DNA of 64,000 nt from an uncultured Lachnospiraceae bacterium (GCA_946405625.1 CAMJHQ010000015.1:22392-86391); one strand, 5' to 3'; counted from the stretch's first letter, positions 8,893-17,290 are shown. A program made the numbers and translations. Notes: generated from the letters alone by a model not told the origin.

Positions 8893-11085
8893 TTAGTACG
8901 TTTCATCCAAATATACTGATGCTCTATTTTCTATATTGTTCATTGTTTGATTGATATCAGCATCACCATTAAAATACGATTCAGATTCATCTATAATAAT
9001 ATTGAGCAATTCTGTATCACTGTCTTTTATCTTATTGATACTATCTACTAATTCAATATACTCTTTCTCCTCTTCATCTGTAATCGGTTTCAATTCTACC
9101 TCTACACCAAATGCATTATATTCATAATTTCTCGGTTCGATAGTATTCCCATATTTATCTTCATATGACGTTTCCGTTTTAAGTTCCATCATTTTCATAT
9201 CAAAACAATCCTGACGTGTTGGCATATTATATTCCATATGTTCATATTGAAAGTCTTCTGTCATAAATTCTCTGATTATTTGCCATGCTACTTCTTTATT
9301 CTTGGATGCTGCAGATATACCATACATATTTGAAAAAGAAAAATATGATCCACCATCTATATCCGGATATCCTATATAGTTTACATCTTCATATATTTTC
9401 TCATTAGCTTGAAACATATCAATATCCAATTCTTCGGTAGTCTGAAGTAATATTTTCCCTTTTCTGAAATCATCCACATCATCTAATAGCTGATCATACA
9501 TTTCTTTTTCATCATTTAGATTTGCATAAAGCTTTTCATTTTTTTGTCCGTATGATTTACACATATCTATAAAATCCGAAAACTGAGTTGAAGTAATAAA
9601 ACTCATACATCTTTCTTTATCAGTGAAATCACTTAAAGAATACACTCCAATTTCCATCAATAAATCCATACTAGAATCTAATCCAGTCAATCTTTCTGGT
9701 TTTATATCCTTTACACATTCAATAAACTGATCAAAATCCCACTGATCATATGATTTCAGTTTTTTCGAACAAGTGTATGCGGTTATTATTGAATAATGAG
9801 ATGCAACATAATATATTTTTCCATCCTTTTCAATTGTATCTTTTACAGAACCAATTAAATCATCTGGATTAATTTCTGAGTCACTATAATAATATTCTGA
9901 TAGATCTGCTAATAAGCCCTTATTAATATAATCATTTAGAAAATGTCCATATGATAAATCAAAAATATCCGGACAATTATCTGATGCAATATCAAGATTT
10001 ATTTGTGTATATGGATCACTAAATCTTCTGTAATCTTTGATTTCCACATAATAATCTCTATTTGATTTATTAAATTTATTAACCACTCCATAGAGTTCTA
10101 CAGATGGAGAAAAGCTCCCTATAAGTATTTTGGTTTTGTTTTCATTAATTATATTTGGTGTGTTTTTTTCATCCGGATATATTTCTGTAAAGCCGGAAAT
10201 ATCTTTTCCATACAAATTAATAAACTTCTTATCACTTAACGACTGAATATTTGTCACATCTTCTTTCGTCAATCCCAACGTGCTATAGTCAATTAGTTTT
10301 TCGACGCCTTTTTTATCCTCTGAATAGGAATATATACCATCCTCCATTTTCAAATAAAAGCACTCTTCATTTCCATCCAAAAGACAATTATCAACACTTA
10401 TATCAGCACTATATAATTCAGTGAATTCGTTATTCTCATATTTACATATTCGTATCGACTGTCTTGCGCCATTATCTTCAAATGCAACAATCAAATCTCC
10501 TTTATTTGTAATTGACGCATCTTTAAATGTGCCACCCTCAACATATTCCTTTTGATCTTTTACACTAAAATCGTAATCAACTATATAAATTTTCTTATCA
10601 GTAAAAACCACATATCCATCTTTATAGTTTTTTATATATGGTTCTATTACAACTTCATCTTTTGAAACTATATCCTTTATATTTCCCGTTTTAGTCACTT
10701 GTCCCGTTTTATCGATTTTGTTTATCTCATTCTTTGAAAACAACACAATATCATTATCATTAACAATTATCTTATTGATATCATCTTCACACTCAACATC
10801 TATATTTTTTTCTTCTGCATTATCAATACAATATGTTTTTATAGTGTAATCTGAATCAATCTTTAATAATATATATATATTCCCTTCTTCAACTACGTAA
10901 TCCTTTACCGTACCAGCACCATTTATATTTATGGGAACTTCAAAATAATTCTTCCCATGGTCAACTTCATCATGCTCGTTTTCGTCATAAAAAAAAGACA
11001 AATCTCCAGAGCTATCACCACCACAAGAAGTAAACGATATTAATATAGCAAACATAAATATTATAGCTAACAATCTTCGAGTCAT
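8893..11085 (-). CDS. Lipoprotein: propeller-like region fused to a solute-binding domain
   Basis: 730 residues from the ATG at 11085 (AAAGGA nine bases upstream). The lipobox FTSC gives a lipidated Cys21. Residues about 60-330 are short beta-strand repeats of the kind VVFTDKKIYIVDYD, suggesting a propeller. Residues about 335-660 resemble a family-1 extracellular solute-binding protein, with FNKSNRDYYVEIKDY at its start, a PDIFDL-type segment and VAWQIIREFMTEDFQ near its end. A helical tail follows. It sits between the peptide precursor and the C39 exporter and is as AT-rich as both. Plausible roles, all inferred, are capture or sensing of the exported peptide, or self-immunity. No ABC import permease is encoded nearby. 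Confidence 0.75.
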   Translation of the reverse strand: MTRRLLAIIFMFAILISFTSCGGDSSGDLSFFYDENEHDEVDHGKNYFEVPININGAGTVKDYVVEEGNIYILLKIDSDYTIKTYCIDNAEEKNIDVECEDDINKIIVNDNDIVLFSKNEINKIDKTGQVTKTGNIKDIVSKDEVVIEPYIKNYKDGYVVFTDKKIYIVDYDFSVKDQKEYVEGGTFKDASITNKGDLIVAFEDNGARQSIRICKYENNEFTELYSADISVDNCLLDGNEECFYLKMEDGIYSYSEDKKGVEKLIDYSTLGLTKEDVTNIQSLSDKKFINLYGKDISGFTEIYPDEKNTPNIINENKTKILIGSFSPSVELYGVVNKFNKSNRDYYVEIKDYRRFSDPYTQINLDIASDNCPDIFDLSYGHFLNDYINKGLLADLSEYYYSDSEINPDDLIGSVKDTIEKDGKIYYVASHYSIITAYTCSKKLKSYDQWDFDQFIECVKDIKPERLTGLDSSMDLLMEIGVYSLSDFTDKERCMSFITSTQFSDFIDMCKSYGQKNEKLYANLNDEKEMYDQLLDDVDDFRKGKILLQTTEELDIDMFQANEKIYEDVNYIGYPDIDGGSYFSFSNMYGISAASKNKEVAWQIIREFMTEDFQYEHMEYNMPTRQDCFDMKMMELKTETSYEDKYGNTIEPRNYEYNAFGVEVELKPITDEEEKEYIELVDSINKIKDSDTELLNIIIDESESYFNGDADINQTMNNIENRASVYLDETY

Positions 11086-11111
11086 ATTTATAAATCCTTT
11101 CAAAAAATCAA

Positions 11112-11149
11112 AGCATATCTGTTTTATAATATAATAAAACAGATATGCT
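11112..11149 (-). terminator. Internal terminator/attenuator after the peptide gene
   Basis: A perfect 16-bp stem (11112-11127 with 11134-11149) with a 6-base loop. On the minus strand it is followed by TTTGATTTTTTG. It lies between the peptide stop and the lipoprotein start, so it should favour high peptide mRNA with partial read-through to the lipoprotein and exporter. Confidence 0.8.
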
Positions 11150-11176
11150 GCGTATTCTCATAACACTATAATTATT

Positions 11177-11371
11177 TTACAGCCATCTATATCTGTGTCC
11201 ACCCTTCGAACCACCATTAACTATATAGTGCATTTCTGCTTTAGCTTTTGTTAAGTCTCTGGATCGTCCTGAAAAGCATGTATCACATGCAACACATTCA
11301 GCAGCATATGTATCCCAATAACCTGTTCCCCCGTTAACTTTTTTCTGTCTTTCTGCATCTAGTTTAGTCAT
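11177..11371 (-). CDS. Double-glycine leader peptide precursor (putative bacteriocin or signal)
   Basis: 64 residues from the ATG at 11371, set by GGAGGTG at ideal spacing; a longer frame upstream runs through the ribosome binding site. The leader MTKLDAERQKKVNGG ends in a classic Gly-Gly site, predicting a 49-residue mature peptide. The core has three closely spaced Cys (ECVACDTC), a basic middle (RSRDLTKAKAEMH) and a tail SKGGHRYRWL. A second NGG precedes that tail (HYIVNGG), so a second cut could release a basic decapeptide. It is the first gene of the cassette whose last gene is the C39 exporter. No lanthipeptide, radical SAM or cyclase gene is nearby, so an unmodified or disulphide-linked peptide is likeliest. 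The family is not recognised. Confidence 0.8.
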   Translation of the reverse strand: MTKLDAERQKKVNGGTGYWDTYAAECVACDTCFSGRSRDLTKAKAEMHYIVNGGSKGGHRYRWL

Positions 11372-11436
11372 GTAAGCACACCTCCAAAAATATTTTTTTG
11401 CCAATATAATTCAAGTAAATATGAGAATAACAATCA

Positions 11437-11465
11437 ATTATAAATAAATCTTGTACAATTTTCAA
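11437..11465 (-). promoter_or_regulatory. Promoter of the peptide/exporter cassette
   Basis: Read on the minus strand: -35 TTGAAA (11460-11465), 17-bp spacer, -10 TATAAT (11437-11442), about 65 bp before the peptide start codon. Confidence 0.75.
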
Positions 11466-11470
11466 TAATT

Positions 11471-11532
11471 TCAGTTTCCCGATTCTTCGTATCTCATATG
11501 TATATTTAACACATTAGAAATTGTCAGTTTCC
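11471..11532 (-). promoter_or_regulatory. Direct repeats upstream of the cassette -35 box
   Basis: The 9-mer TCAGTTTCC (+ strand) occurs at 11471-11479 and 11524-11532, exactly 53 bp apart, close to five helical turns. The nearer copy ends five bases from the -35 box. This placement suits an activator, for example a LytTR-type regulator, but no such regulator gene is in the window and the class is a guess. Confidence 0.5.
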
Positions 11533-11602
11533 GTTTAGTATGACAAAAAAACTTTTTTTAACAAATGATATACAATTATACATCAAATAATAAAACAAAA
11601 GA

Positions 11603-11630
11603 AAGACGGCTCTCAATTGAGAACCGCCTT
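11603..11630 (-). terminator. cysK terminator
   Basis: Stem AAGGCGGTTCTC/GAGAGCCGTCTT (one mismatch) centred on CAATTG; on the minus strand it is followed by TTTCTTTTGTTTT. It lies 57 bp past the cysK stop. Confidence 0.8.
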
Positions 11631-11686
11631 CCATCTGTCTTTTTGATTACCACTTAAATTAAATATAACAGGAGTAATACTATTGA

Positions 11687-12619
11687 TTACTCTGTAAAGA
11701 GTGCTGTTGAATAATATCTGTCGCCGCTGTCCGGAAGAAGAGCTACGATAGTCTTTCCCTTGTTCTCCGGCTTCTTTGCATACTCGATTGCAGCAAAGAG
11801 AGCTGCACCTGAAGAAATACCAACAGAGATACCTTCCTTCTTAGCAAGAAGCTTAGCTGTTGCAAAAGCATCCTCGTTTGAAGCTTTAAATACTTCATCA
11901 AATACTTCTGTATTAAGAACATCAGGAACGAAACCTGCTCCGATACCCTGGATCTTATGTGCACCTGCTCTGCCTTCTGAAAGTACAGGTGAATCAGCCG
12001 GCTCAAGAGCTACAACCTTAACATCAGCCTTCTGCTCCTTGAGATACTCGCCTGTTCCCGTTACAGTTCCGCCTGTACCAACACCGGCGATGAAGATATC
12101 TACATTTCCGTCTGTATCCTTCCAGATTTCTGGACCTGTTGTTGCCTTATGAATAGCTGGGTTTGCAGGATTAACGAACTGTCCCGGAATAAAGCTGTTG
12201 GCAATTTCCTTTGAAAGCTCCTCAGCCTTTGCGATAGCTCCCTTCATACCCTTAGCGCCATCTGTAAGAACGAGTTCAGCGCCGTATGCCTTGAGGATAT
12301 TTCTTCTCTCAACACTCATTGTCTCAGGCATTGTAAGGATGATTCTGTATCCCTTTGCTGCTGCGATTGCTGCAAGACCGATACCTGTGTTTCCTGATGT
12401 AGGCTCAATTATTACAGAACCTTCCTTAAGAAGTCCCTTTGCCTCAGCGTCCTCGATCATAGCCTTAGCGATACGATCCTTAACACTCCCAGCCGGATTA
12501 AAATACTCAAGCTTTACAAGAACTGTAGCCTCAAGGCCGAGTTCCTTCTCAATATTAACAACCTCAACAAGAGGTGTGTTGCCGATAAGTCCAAGTGTTC
12601 CCTTGTAGATGTTTCCCAT
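11687..12619 (-). CDS. cysK: Cysteine synthase A (O-acetylserine sulfhydrylase)
   Basis: 310 residues. The ATG at 12619 has GGAG nine bases upstream; an ATG three codons earlier overlaps that site. This PLP enzyme makes cysteine from O-acetylserine and sulfide in the cytoplasm. Markers are the Schiff-base Lys47 in PAGSVKDR, the substrate loop TSGNTG at 74-79, the phosphate-binding GTGGT and the C-terminal [12 protein letters not shown]. Length is typical. It is transcribed divergently from an Rrf2 regulator, and its -35 box lies in an inverted repeat, which implies control by that regulator. Confidence 0.96.
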   Translation of the reverse strand: MGNIYKGTLGLIGNTPLVEVVNIEKELGLEATVLVKLEYFNPAGSVKDRIAKAMIEDAEAKGLLKEGSVIIEPTSGNTGIGLAAIAAAKGYRIILTMPETMSVERRNILKAYGAELVLTDGAKGMKGAIAKAEELSKEIANSFIPGQFVNPANPAIHKATTGPEIWKDTDGNVDIFIAGVGTGGTVTGTGEYLKEQKADVKVVALEPADSPVLSEGRAGAHKIQGIGAGFVPDVLNTEVFDEVFKASNEDAFATAKLLAKKEGISVGISSGAALFAAIEYAKKPENKGKTIVALLPDSGDRYYSTALFTE

Positions 12620-12706
12620 AACTTTCATCTCCTTTTAGATTATTTATCCTATTATACAGCTCCTATAGAGACTTGCTATATAACGATTTTCTGAATTGAT
12701 GATGAA

Positions 12707-12744
12707 ATGTTAACACCTTTTACCTACCGTGTCAATAGGTAAAA
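12707..12744 (-). promoter_or_regulatory. cysK promoter overlapping a 9-9-9 inverted repeat operator
   Basis: On the minus strand: -35 TTGACA (12730-12735), 17-bp spacer, -10 TAACAT (12707-12712). A perfect inverted repeat TTTTACCTA (12718-12726) and TAGGTAAAA (12736-12744) with a 9-bp centre brackets the -35 box. It is the likely Rrf2 operator. Confidence 0.75.
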
Positions 12745-12751
12745 ATATCAA

Positions 12752-12788
12752 TTTACCTATTTACCTTTAGGACAAAAGGGTGTATTAT
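12752..12788 (+). promoter_or_regulatory. Rrf2 gene promoter with half-operators
   Basis: Two direct TTTACCT half-sites (12752 and 12760) match the arms of the cysK operator. The second overlaps a candidate -35 TTTACC (12760-12765), 17 bp from a -10 TATTAT (12783-12788). This suggests autoregulation. Confidence 0.55.
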
Positions 12789-12838
12789 AGGAATTGACTA
12801 ATTTATGTTATAACCTCAGACTATAGGAGGATAAAAAT

Positions 12839-13234
12839 ATGATTTCAACAAAGGGACGTTATGCTCTTCGAGTTATGATCGATCTTGCACAACATGAGGG
12901 TGAGGGTTATATTCCTCTTAAGGATATTGCAGAAAGACAAGGTATATCAAAGAAGTACCTTGAGATAATTGTAAAGGAGCTGGTTGCCGGCGATCTGATC
13001 AGCGGCGTAAGCGGCAAAGGCGGCGGCTATATGTTGAGCCGAAAGTCTTCACGTTATACTGCCGGCGAGATCATAGAACTGATGGAAGGTTCACTCGCAC
13101 CGGTTGCCTGCCTTAAGGATAAGGAATATGATTGTCCTCGTAAACGCGGCTGCGAAACACTTCCGATGTGGAAGGAATACTATAAAATGACTCACAACTT
13201 CTTCTATAAGAAAAAATTATCCGAGCTGCTGTAA
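12839..13234 (+). CDS. Rrf2 family regulator (CymR/IscR-like)
   Basis: 131 residues with the standard Rrf2 opening MISTKGRYALRVMIDLA, a winged helix with KYLEIIVKELV as recognition region, and the wing GKGGGYML. Two Cys in the C-terminal part (CPRKRGC) plus an earlier VACLKDK could bind a cluster or metal, as in IscR, but the spacing alone does not settle this. Divergence from cysK and matched operators point to a sulfur or cysteine regulator like CymR. GGAGG precedes the ATG. Its stop codon lies in the left arm of its terminator. Confidence 0.9.
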   Translation: MISTKGRYALRVMIDLAQHEGEGYIPLKDIAERQGISKKYLEIIVKELVAGDLISGVSGKGGGYMLSRKSSRYTAGEIIELMEGSLAPVACLKDKEYDCPRKRGCETLPMWKEYYKMTHNFFYKKKLSELL

Positions 13235-13249
13235 GCAGCCCGGTTTTTT
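13221..13249 (+). terminator. Terminator overlapping the Rrf2 gene stop
   Basis: Stem CCGAGCTGCT (13221-13230) with AGCAGCCCGG (13234-13243), one mismatch, three-base loop, then TTTTTT. Confidence 0.85.
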
Positions 13250-13279
13250 CATTGTAACCAAACATATTGAAGTTTTTGA

Positions 13280-14953
13280 TCAAAAGCTTTCCATCAATCC
13301 TTCAAGTCCCCGCTCTTTATAAATCTTTTTATAATATTCAACCTCATCTCTGATAAGTCCGTCAATCGCATTCATGCTGAGTAATTCAACAGGTGCCTTA
13401 TCATCCGTAAGTATCAGGTTTCCCGCCTCATACTCATTAAGTCCTACCTTAACTTTCTCCATCATTGCTTTAAGATCTGCATCCTCCTCAGCTTCAATTC
13501 CGATACTGAGCCTTTTTACTATATCAGGATTCTGAGATGCAAAGAGTTCTCTGTTTGTATTATTCGAAACGTCAACCGTATATACCGAAGGAAATACCGT
13601 GGATATCGTATCTGAAAGATACTCATTTATACCACCCTCCGTATCGGTCTTCATATTCATATTTACAACCATCACACCATCATCGGTAAGATGTTCCTTA
13701 ACAAGAGTGAAGAATTCAACAGATGACATCTGGAAGGGAATCGTTATATCCTGATATGCATCTACCATGATCACATCAAACTTCTTCATCTCCCCATCCG
13801 ACTTTGCAGCGGAACTCAGGCATTGCAGATATGCCCTTCCGTCATAGGTTGTGACCTTGACATCCTCAGGAAGCTCAAAGTATTCATGTGCAAGATCCGT
13901 TATCTTCTGATCTATCTCAACCCCTTCGACAGTGGCATTATCGAAATATCTGCTGCACTGTGTTGCATAGGTTCCGGAACCCATTCCAAGGATCAGAATA
14001 TCAACATTATCCTTCTCCTTGATCCCTGCCATATAAGGAGCAGCCATTGCATAATCATAATACATTCCCGTGAGTGTCTTCTCTTTGCGATATACTGACT
14101 GAACTCCGAAGAGAACATTTGTGGAAAGAACAACCTTGGAATCATCCTCATAAACCTGAAGATAGTTATAGATTGATTCTCCTTCGTAAGTAAGATCCTT
14201 TTCCCAGAACGCGAACGAATCACCATGTCCGAATATACATGACAGAAGGAATATCACTACTCCGACTATTGCCTTTACCGATTTCTTCTTTCCCGCTATA
14301 AAGTATATTATGGCAAGAAGCATAAGTATTCCCGCGAAAATAAGAAATGTAATGCTTGTACCGACAGCAGGAATACTTATAAATGTCGGAACAAAGGTTC
14401 CTATAATACTTCCGATAGTATTTGAAGCATTCAGATATCCGACTACCTTTCCGCTGTCATCAAGACTGTCAACCGTGTACTTAACAAGTGATGGTGTTAC
14501 GGTTCCGAGCAGAAAAAGCGGAAATACAAAGATTATCATACATGCTGCAAATGCAGCGATAACAAGGAAATTCGTGCTGATCGTAAATACAAGAAGTGCA
14601 GATATACCTATTACTATATACTTACCCGCAACCGGAATAAGCGCTATCCATATCGCCGCGATAATAATCCTTCCATATAATTTGTCGGGATTAGGGTTCT
14701 TATCAGCCCAACGTCCGCCCATGATATTTCCGAGTGCCATTGCTATCATAATTGTTCCGATTATGATCGTCCAGACAATCTGAGATGAACTGAAATATGG
14801 CGCCAGAAGCCTGCTTGCGCCAAGTTCTACCGCCATAACCGACATACCTGCAAAGAACTCCGTCAGATACAGGTACATTTTATTATTCAGAATAGGATTC
14901 TTTCTGATCTCCCCGGTGTTATTCTCACTATCCTTTGTTTTTAAATTACTCAT
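13280..14953 (-). CDS. Membrane-embedded spermidine synthase-like protein
   Basis: 557 residues. The first ~240 form about seven or eight membrane segments; the rest is a class I methyltransferase-like fold related to spermidine synthase. The cofactor-binding loop is LILGMGSGTYA, followed by the acidic VEGVEIDQK and the later MVDAY. In true spermidine synthases the equivalent of MVDAY carries the catalytic Asp within a D-[ST]-[ST]-D type motif; here it reads DAYQD, so aminopropyl transfer is uncertain. Fused proteins of this kind are common in bacteria but little characterised. GGAGAG precedes the ATG. A 14-bp tandem repeat separates it from the AraC gene upstream on the same strand. Confidence 0.8.
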   Translation of the reverse strand: MSNLKTKDSENNTGEIRKNPILNNKMYLYLTEFFAGMSVMAVELGASRLLAPYFSSSQIVWTIIIGTIMIAMALGNIMGGRWADKNPNPDKLYGRIIIAAIWIALIPVAGKYIVIGISALLVFTISTNFLVIAAFAACMIIFVFPLFLLGTVTPSLVKYTVDSLDDSGKVVGYLNASNTIGSIIGTFVPTFISIPAVGTSITFLIFAGILMLLAIIYFIAGKKKSVKAIVGVVIFLLSCIFGHGDSFAFWEKDLTYEGESIYNYLQVYEDDSKVVLSTNVLFGVQSVYRKEKTLTGMYYDYAMAAPYMAGIKEKDNVDILILGMGSGTYATQCSRYFDNATVEGVEIDQKITDLAHEYFELPEDVKVTTYDGRAYLQCLSSAAKSDGEMKKFDVIMVDAYQDITIPFQMSSVEFFTLVKEHLTDDGVMVVNMNMKTDTEGGINEYLSDTISTVFPSVYTVDVSNNTNRELFASQNPDIVKRLSIGIEAEEDADLKAMMEKVKVGLNEYEAGNLILTDDKAPVELLSMNAIDGLIRDEVEYYKKIYKERGLEGLMESF

Positions 14954-14993
14954 TACATCTCTCCAAAATCAGTTGATAATATATGACCTCGGC

Positions 14994-15105
14994 CATCTCT
15001 TCCTGATCATTTCTTTCAGGCCATCTCTTTCTGGTCATTTATTCCAGATCATTTCATTCAGGTCATCTCTTCCGGATTATTTCTTCTCTGTCATCTTCTT
15101 ATGAT
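14994..15105. repeat. 14-bp tandem repeat, about 8 copies, at the 3' end of the AraC gene
   Basis: Units of the type CATCTCTTCCGGAT start at 14994 and repeat every 14 bp to 15105, with one or two substitutions each. The last two units lie in and around the coding end of the AraC gene (stop at 15077). Fourteen is not a multiple of three, so the repeats cannot simply extend the protein in frame. Confidence 0.85.
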
Positions 15106-15829
15106 AATATTTCTCTCTGTATGTTCTTGGTGACATATTTGCAACCTTCTTAAATACAGCAGAGAAAGCACTCTGTGAAGAAAATCCCAACGAAAGAGAG
15201 ATATCCTGTATAGATGACTCGGAATATAACAGCATGTTCTGTGCAGTCTTAACCTTGGCCTCATTGATGAACTGATTGACATTCATTCCGGTTTCCTTGA
15301 CGAAAAGCCTTGAAAAATATCCCGGACTAAGATCCTCTCTTACCGCCAGCTCATTTACCGTTACAGCTCTGTGAAGATTATCGTAGATATAATCGATACT
15401 TCGCCTTACGTGCAGAGATATCGCGTCAAGCTTGTTTAGTTCTCTCATGCGCGTCGCAAAATCAATCTGCATTTCCGCGGTGATATCAAGAACCTCCTCA
15501 ACACTCTTCGCAACATCTGCTTTTCTTATATAAATATCAGAAAGCGTATAAGCCGTATCGAGTTCCATGCCTCCGTCAATGCAGACTCTGCTGATTACGG
15601 CAGCTGCAACAACATGATGGTATTTCATATTTCTCAGAGGATCATCCGAGAGCACCCCACGTCCCTCAAGGAAATTCCTTCGAGCTATTTCAAAACGGGC
15701 TTTTGTTCCCTCAACATCGCCGTTCTTAATACGGTTATACTGCTTAAATTCCATATGATAATCCGCCCTGACAAACTCCTCCTGGCGCTGCAGGTACAGA
15801 CGGTAATTAAGCATGCTGTTTGTATCCAT
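15077..15829 (-). CDS. AraC family transcriptional regulator
   Basis: 250 residues. The C-terminal ~100 hold two helix-turn-helix units, with VTVNELAVREDLSPGYFSRLFVKE and IQDISLSLGF followed by QSAFSAVFKK and SPRTYREKY, the AraC/XylS signature. The N-terminal ~145 residues are helical and lack a cupin or receiver motif. GGAG precedes the ATG. The target is unknown; the nearest co-directional gene is the spermidine synthase-like protein. The last codons (KKMTEKK) lie within a 14-bp tandem repeat that continues past the stop. Confidence 0.88.
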   Translation of the reverse strand: MDTNSMLNYRLYLQRQEEFVRADYHMEFKQYNRIKNGDVEGTKARFEIARRNFLEGRGVLSDDPLRNMKYHHVVAAAVISRVCIDGGMELDTAYTLSDIYIRKADVAKSVEEVLDITAEMQIDFATRMRELNKLDAISLHVRRSIDYIYDNLHRAVTVNELAVREDLSPGYFSRLFVKETGMNVNQFINEAKVKTAQNMLLYSESSIQDISLSLGFSSQSAFSAVFKKVANMSPRTYREKYYHKKMTEKK

Positions 15830-15951
15830 GGATTAAACTCCTTTACCCTTCTCCCTCTAAGTAGTTTTCTCTGATACATTTTCACGATTCATTATATCAT
15901 TAAAATACTCTTAGAAAAATGATTTTATTTATCTCGTTCAAACAATATAAA

Positions 15952-15976
15952 ATGGATGACCAAATCGATCATCCAT
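15952..15976 (-). terminator. Hairpin with T-rich tail downstream of the GGDEF-like gene
   Basis: Perfect 8-bp stem ATGGATGA/TCATCCAT with a 9-base loop; on the minus strand it is followed by TTTATATTG. Probably the terminator of the gene at 16129-17010. Confidence 0.55.
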
Positions 15977-16011
15977 CACTTCATACACACTGATTATTAT
16001 ACTTCGCTTTA

Positions 16012-16129
16012 TTGAAGCCGTTCGGCCGCAGAGGTATCTACCATGAATCGTACAGCACACATTTTTCCGATTTGCGGCCGAATAACTTCAACACATAATG
16101 AAAGTTATGAAAGGGAGTCTTCATTATGT
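16012..16129. other. Two long hairpins after the GGDEF-like gene
   Basis: Hairpin 1: ACATAATGAA (16093-16102) with TTCATTATGT (16120-16129), beginning at the stop codon. Hairpin 2: TTGAAG plus TTCGGCCGCA (16012-16030) with TGCGGCCGAA plus CTTCAA (16073-16091), two perfect stems separated by a symmetric 3-base internal loop, with a 42-base apical loop. The 300-bp gap otherwise shows no gene. Confidence 0.6.
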
Positions 16130-17010
16130 CACACTGCTATATTAATACTTATTGTATTCTCCTGGTCAGGTCCTATCATTGTCGATGAAATGCTGATATC
16201 CATCATTTCTCCGAAGCCTACTGCCCGGAGCTTGTTCTTTAATCTGTTTAAAACACCCGGTATGAACTGACCGGACATTTCGGGAAGAAGCACGCATAAC
16301 TGATTTCCGATAAGTGTCATTGAATCACTTTCTCTGAGTGTATGACGTACTGCTTCAACATATCTGCATAGAATTTCCGTATAGATATCTATATCCAGCT
16401 CATCATCATAAGGATAGAAAGTTATTTCCATTTCACATGCAGGTCTCTTATAAGTCTTGATGTATTTGTTCATATAATCATAAACGACGCGGAACTCATT
16501 TTCATCAAGCCACATTGCACCGCCCTCATCATCAGCATCATCCTTATCATAAAATGCAATATTATGTCCGCCTGATGAACTGACATAATCAAGTGCCTTG
16601 TCCGCCTTGGTAAAAAGCTCGAGATAATCATCTCCCTGCTCCGGAACTATGACCGCTCCGATCGATACTTCAACCGATGCAGAAACATCATCTCTTATAC
16701 GATCCGATATCGATTCATTGATCTTCTTGACCCCTTTGAAATATATTTCAGCCAGATCTTTCTTATTCTTTATATCATAGAAAAATATCACAAACTCAGA
16801 ATCTCCGAGACCCGCCTTTATATAATCAACCTCGGTGGCAGCATCAATGATACCGATCAGCTCTTCTCTGAGCTGTTTGATCAAGGCATCTCCTGCCACA
16901 TCCTTTATGTGACTCAGTTCTTCATAATTATCAATCCTTACAATCGCCAGAATGCCACTGTCTTCTTTACATGCTTCTTTCAGTCTCTCGATCACTTTAG
17001 ATTCACTCAT
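16129..17010 (-). CDS. Degenerate tandem GGDEF-domain protein
   Basis: 293 residues. Residues 1-155 read as a GGDEF fold: LAIVRIDNYEELSHIKD, then GLGDSEFVIFF (67-77) where GGDEF is expected, and VSIGAVIVPEQGDDYLELFTKADKALDYV. The site motif has become GDSEF, so diguanylate cyclase activity is doubtful. Residues 165-290 repeat the pattern more weakly (LCVLLPEMSG at the site position). No membrane or input domain is present. It may be a nucleotide-binding effector or regulatory partner. AGGAGG precedes the ATG. Large hairpins follow the stop. Confidence 0.7.
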   Translation of the reverse strand: MSESKVIERLKEACKEDSGILAIVRIDNYEELSHIKDVAGDALIKQLREELIGIIDAATEVDYIKAGLGDSEFVIFFYDIKNKKDLAEIYFKGVKKINESISDRIRDDVSASVEVSIGAVIVPEQGDDYLELFTKADKALDYVSSSGGHNIAFYDKDDADDEGGAMWLDENEFRVVYDYMNKYIKTYKRPACEMEITFYPYDDELDIDIYTEILCRYVEAVRHTLRESDSMTLIGNQLCVLLPEMSGQFIPGVLNRLKNKLRAVGFGEMMDISISSTMIGPDQENTISINIAV

Positions 17011-17290
17011 GACGCTACCTCCTCTTTTAATATTTTCTGACTTTTCTACTGCACCCCGTTTATTTTCGTCATCTTATGCTTTGGCTGTTAATCTATCATA
17101 AACAAAATTCTGTCTTTTATAATAATTTGCTGTTTTTTATAAAAATCACACCTGTCATTGTGAACAATTTATGACTATAATCAAATATGAACAAATATAC
17201 ACTGTCTTTTCACAGAATAGCCATAAATATTATGGTTTCAGACCTTCAACTCAAAATACAGATTGTGCGCATCCTATGATCATAAGATAA

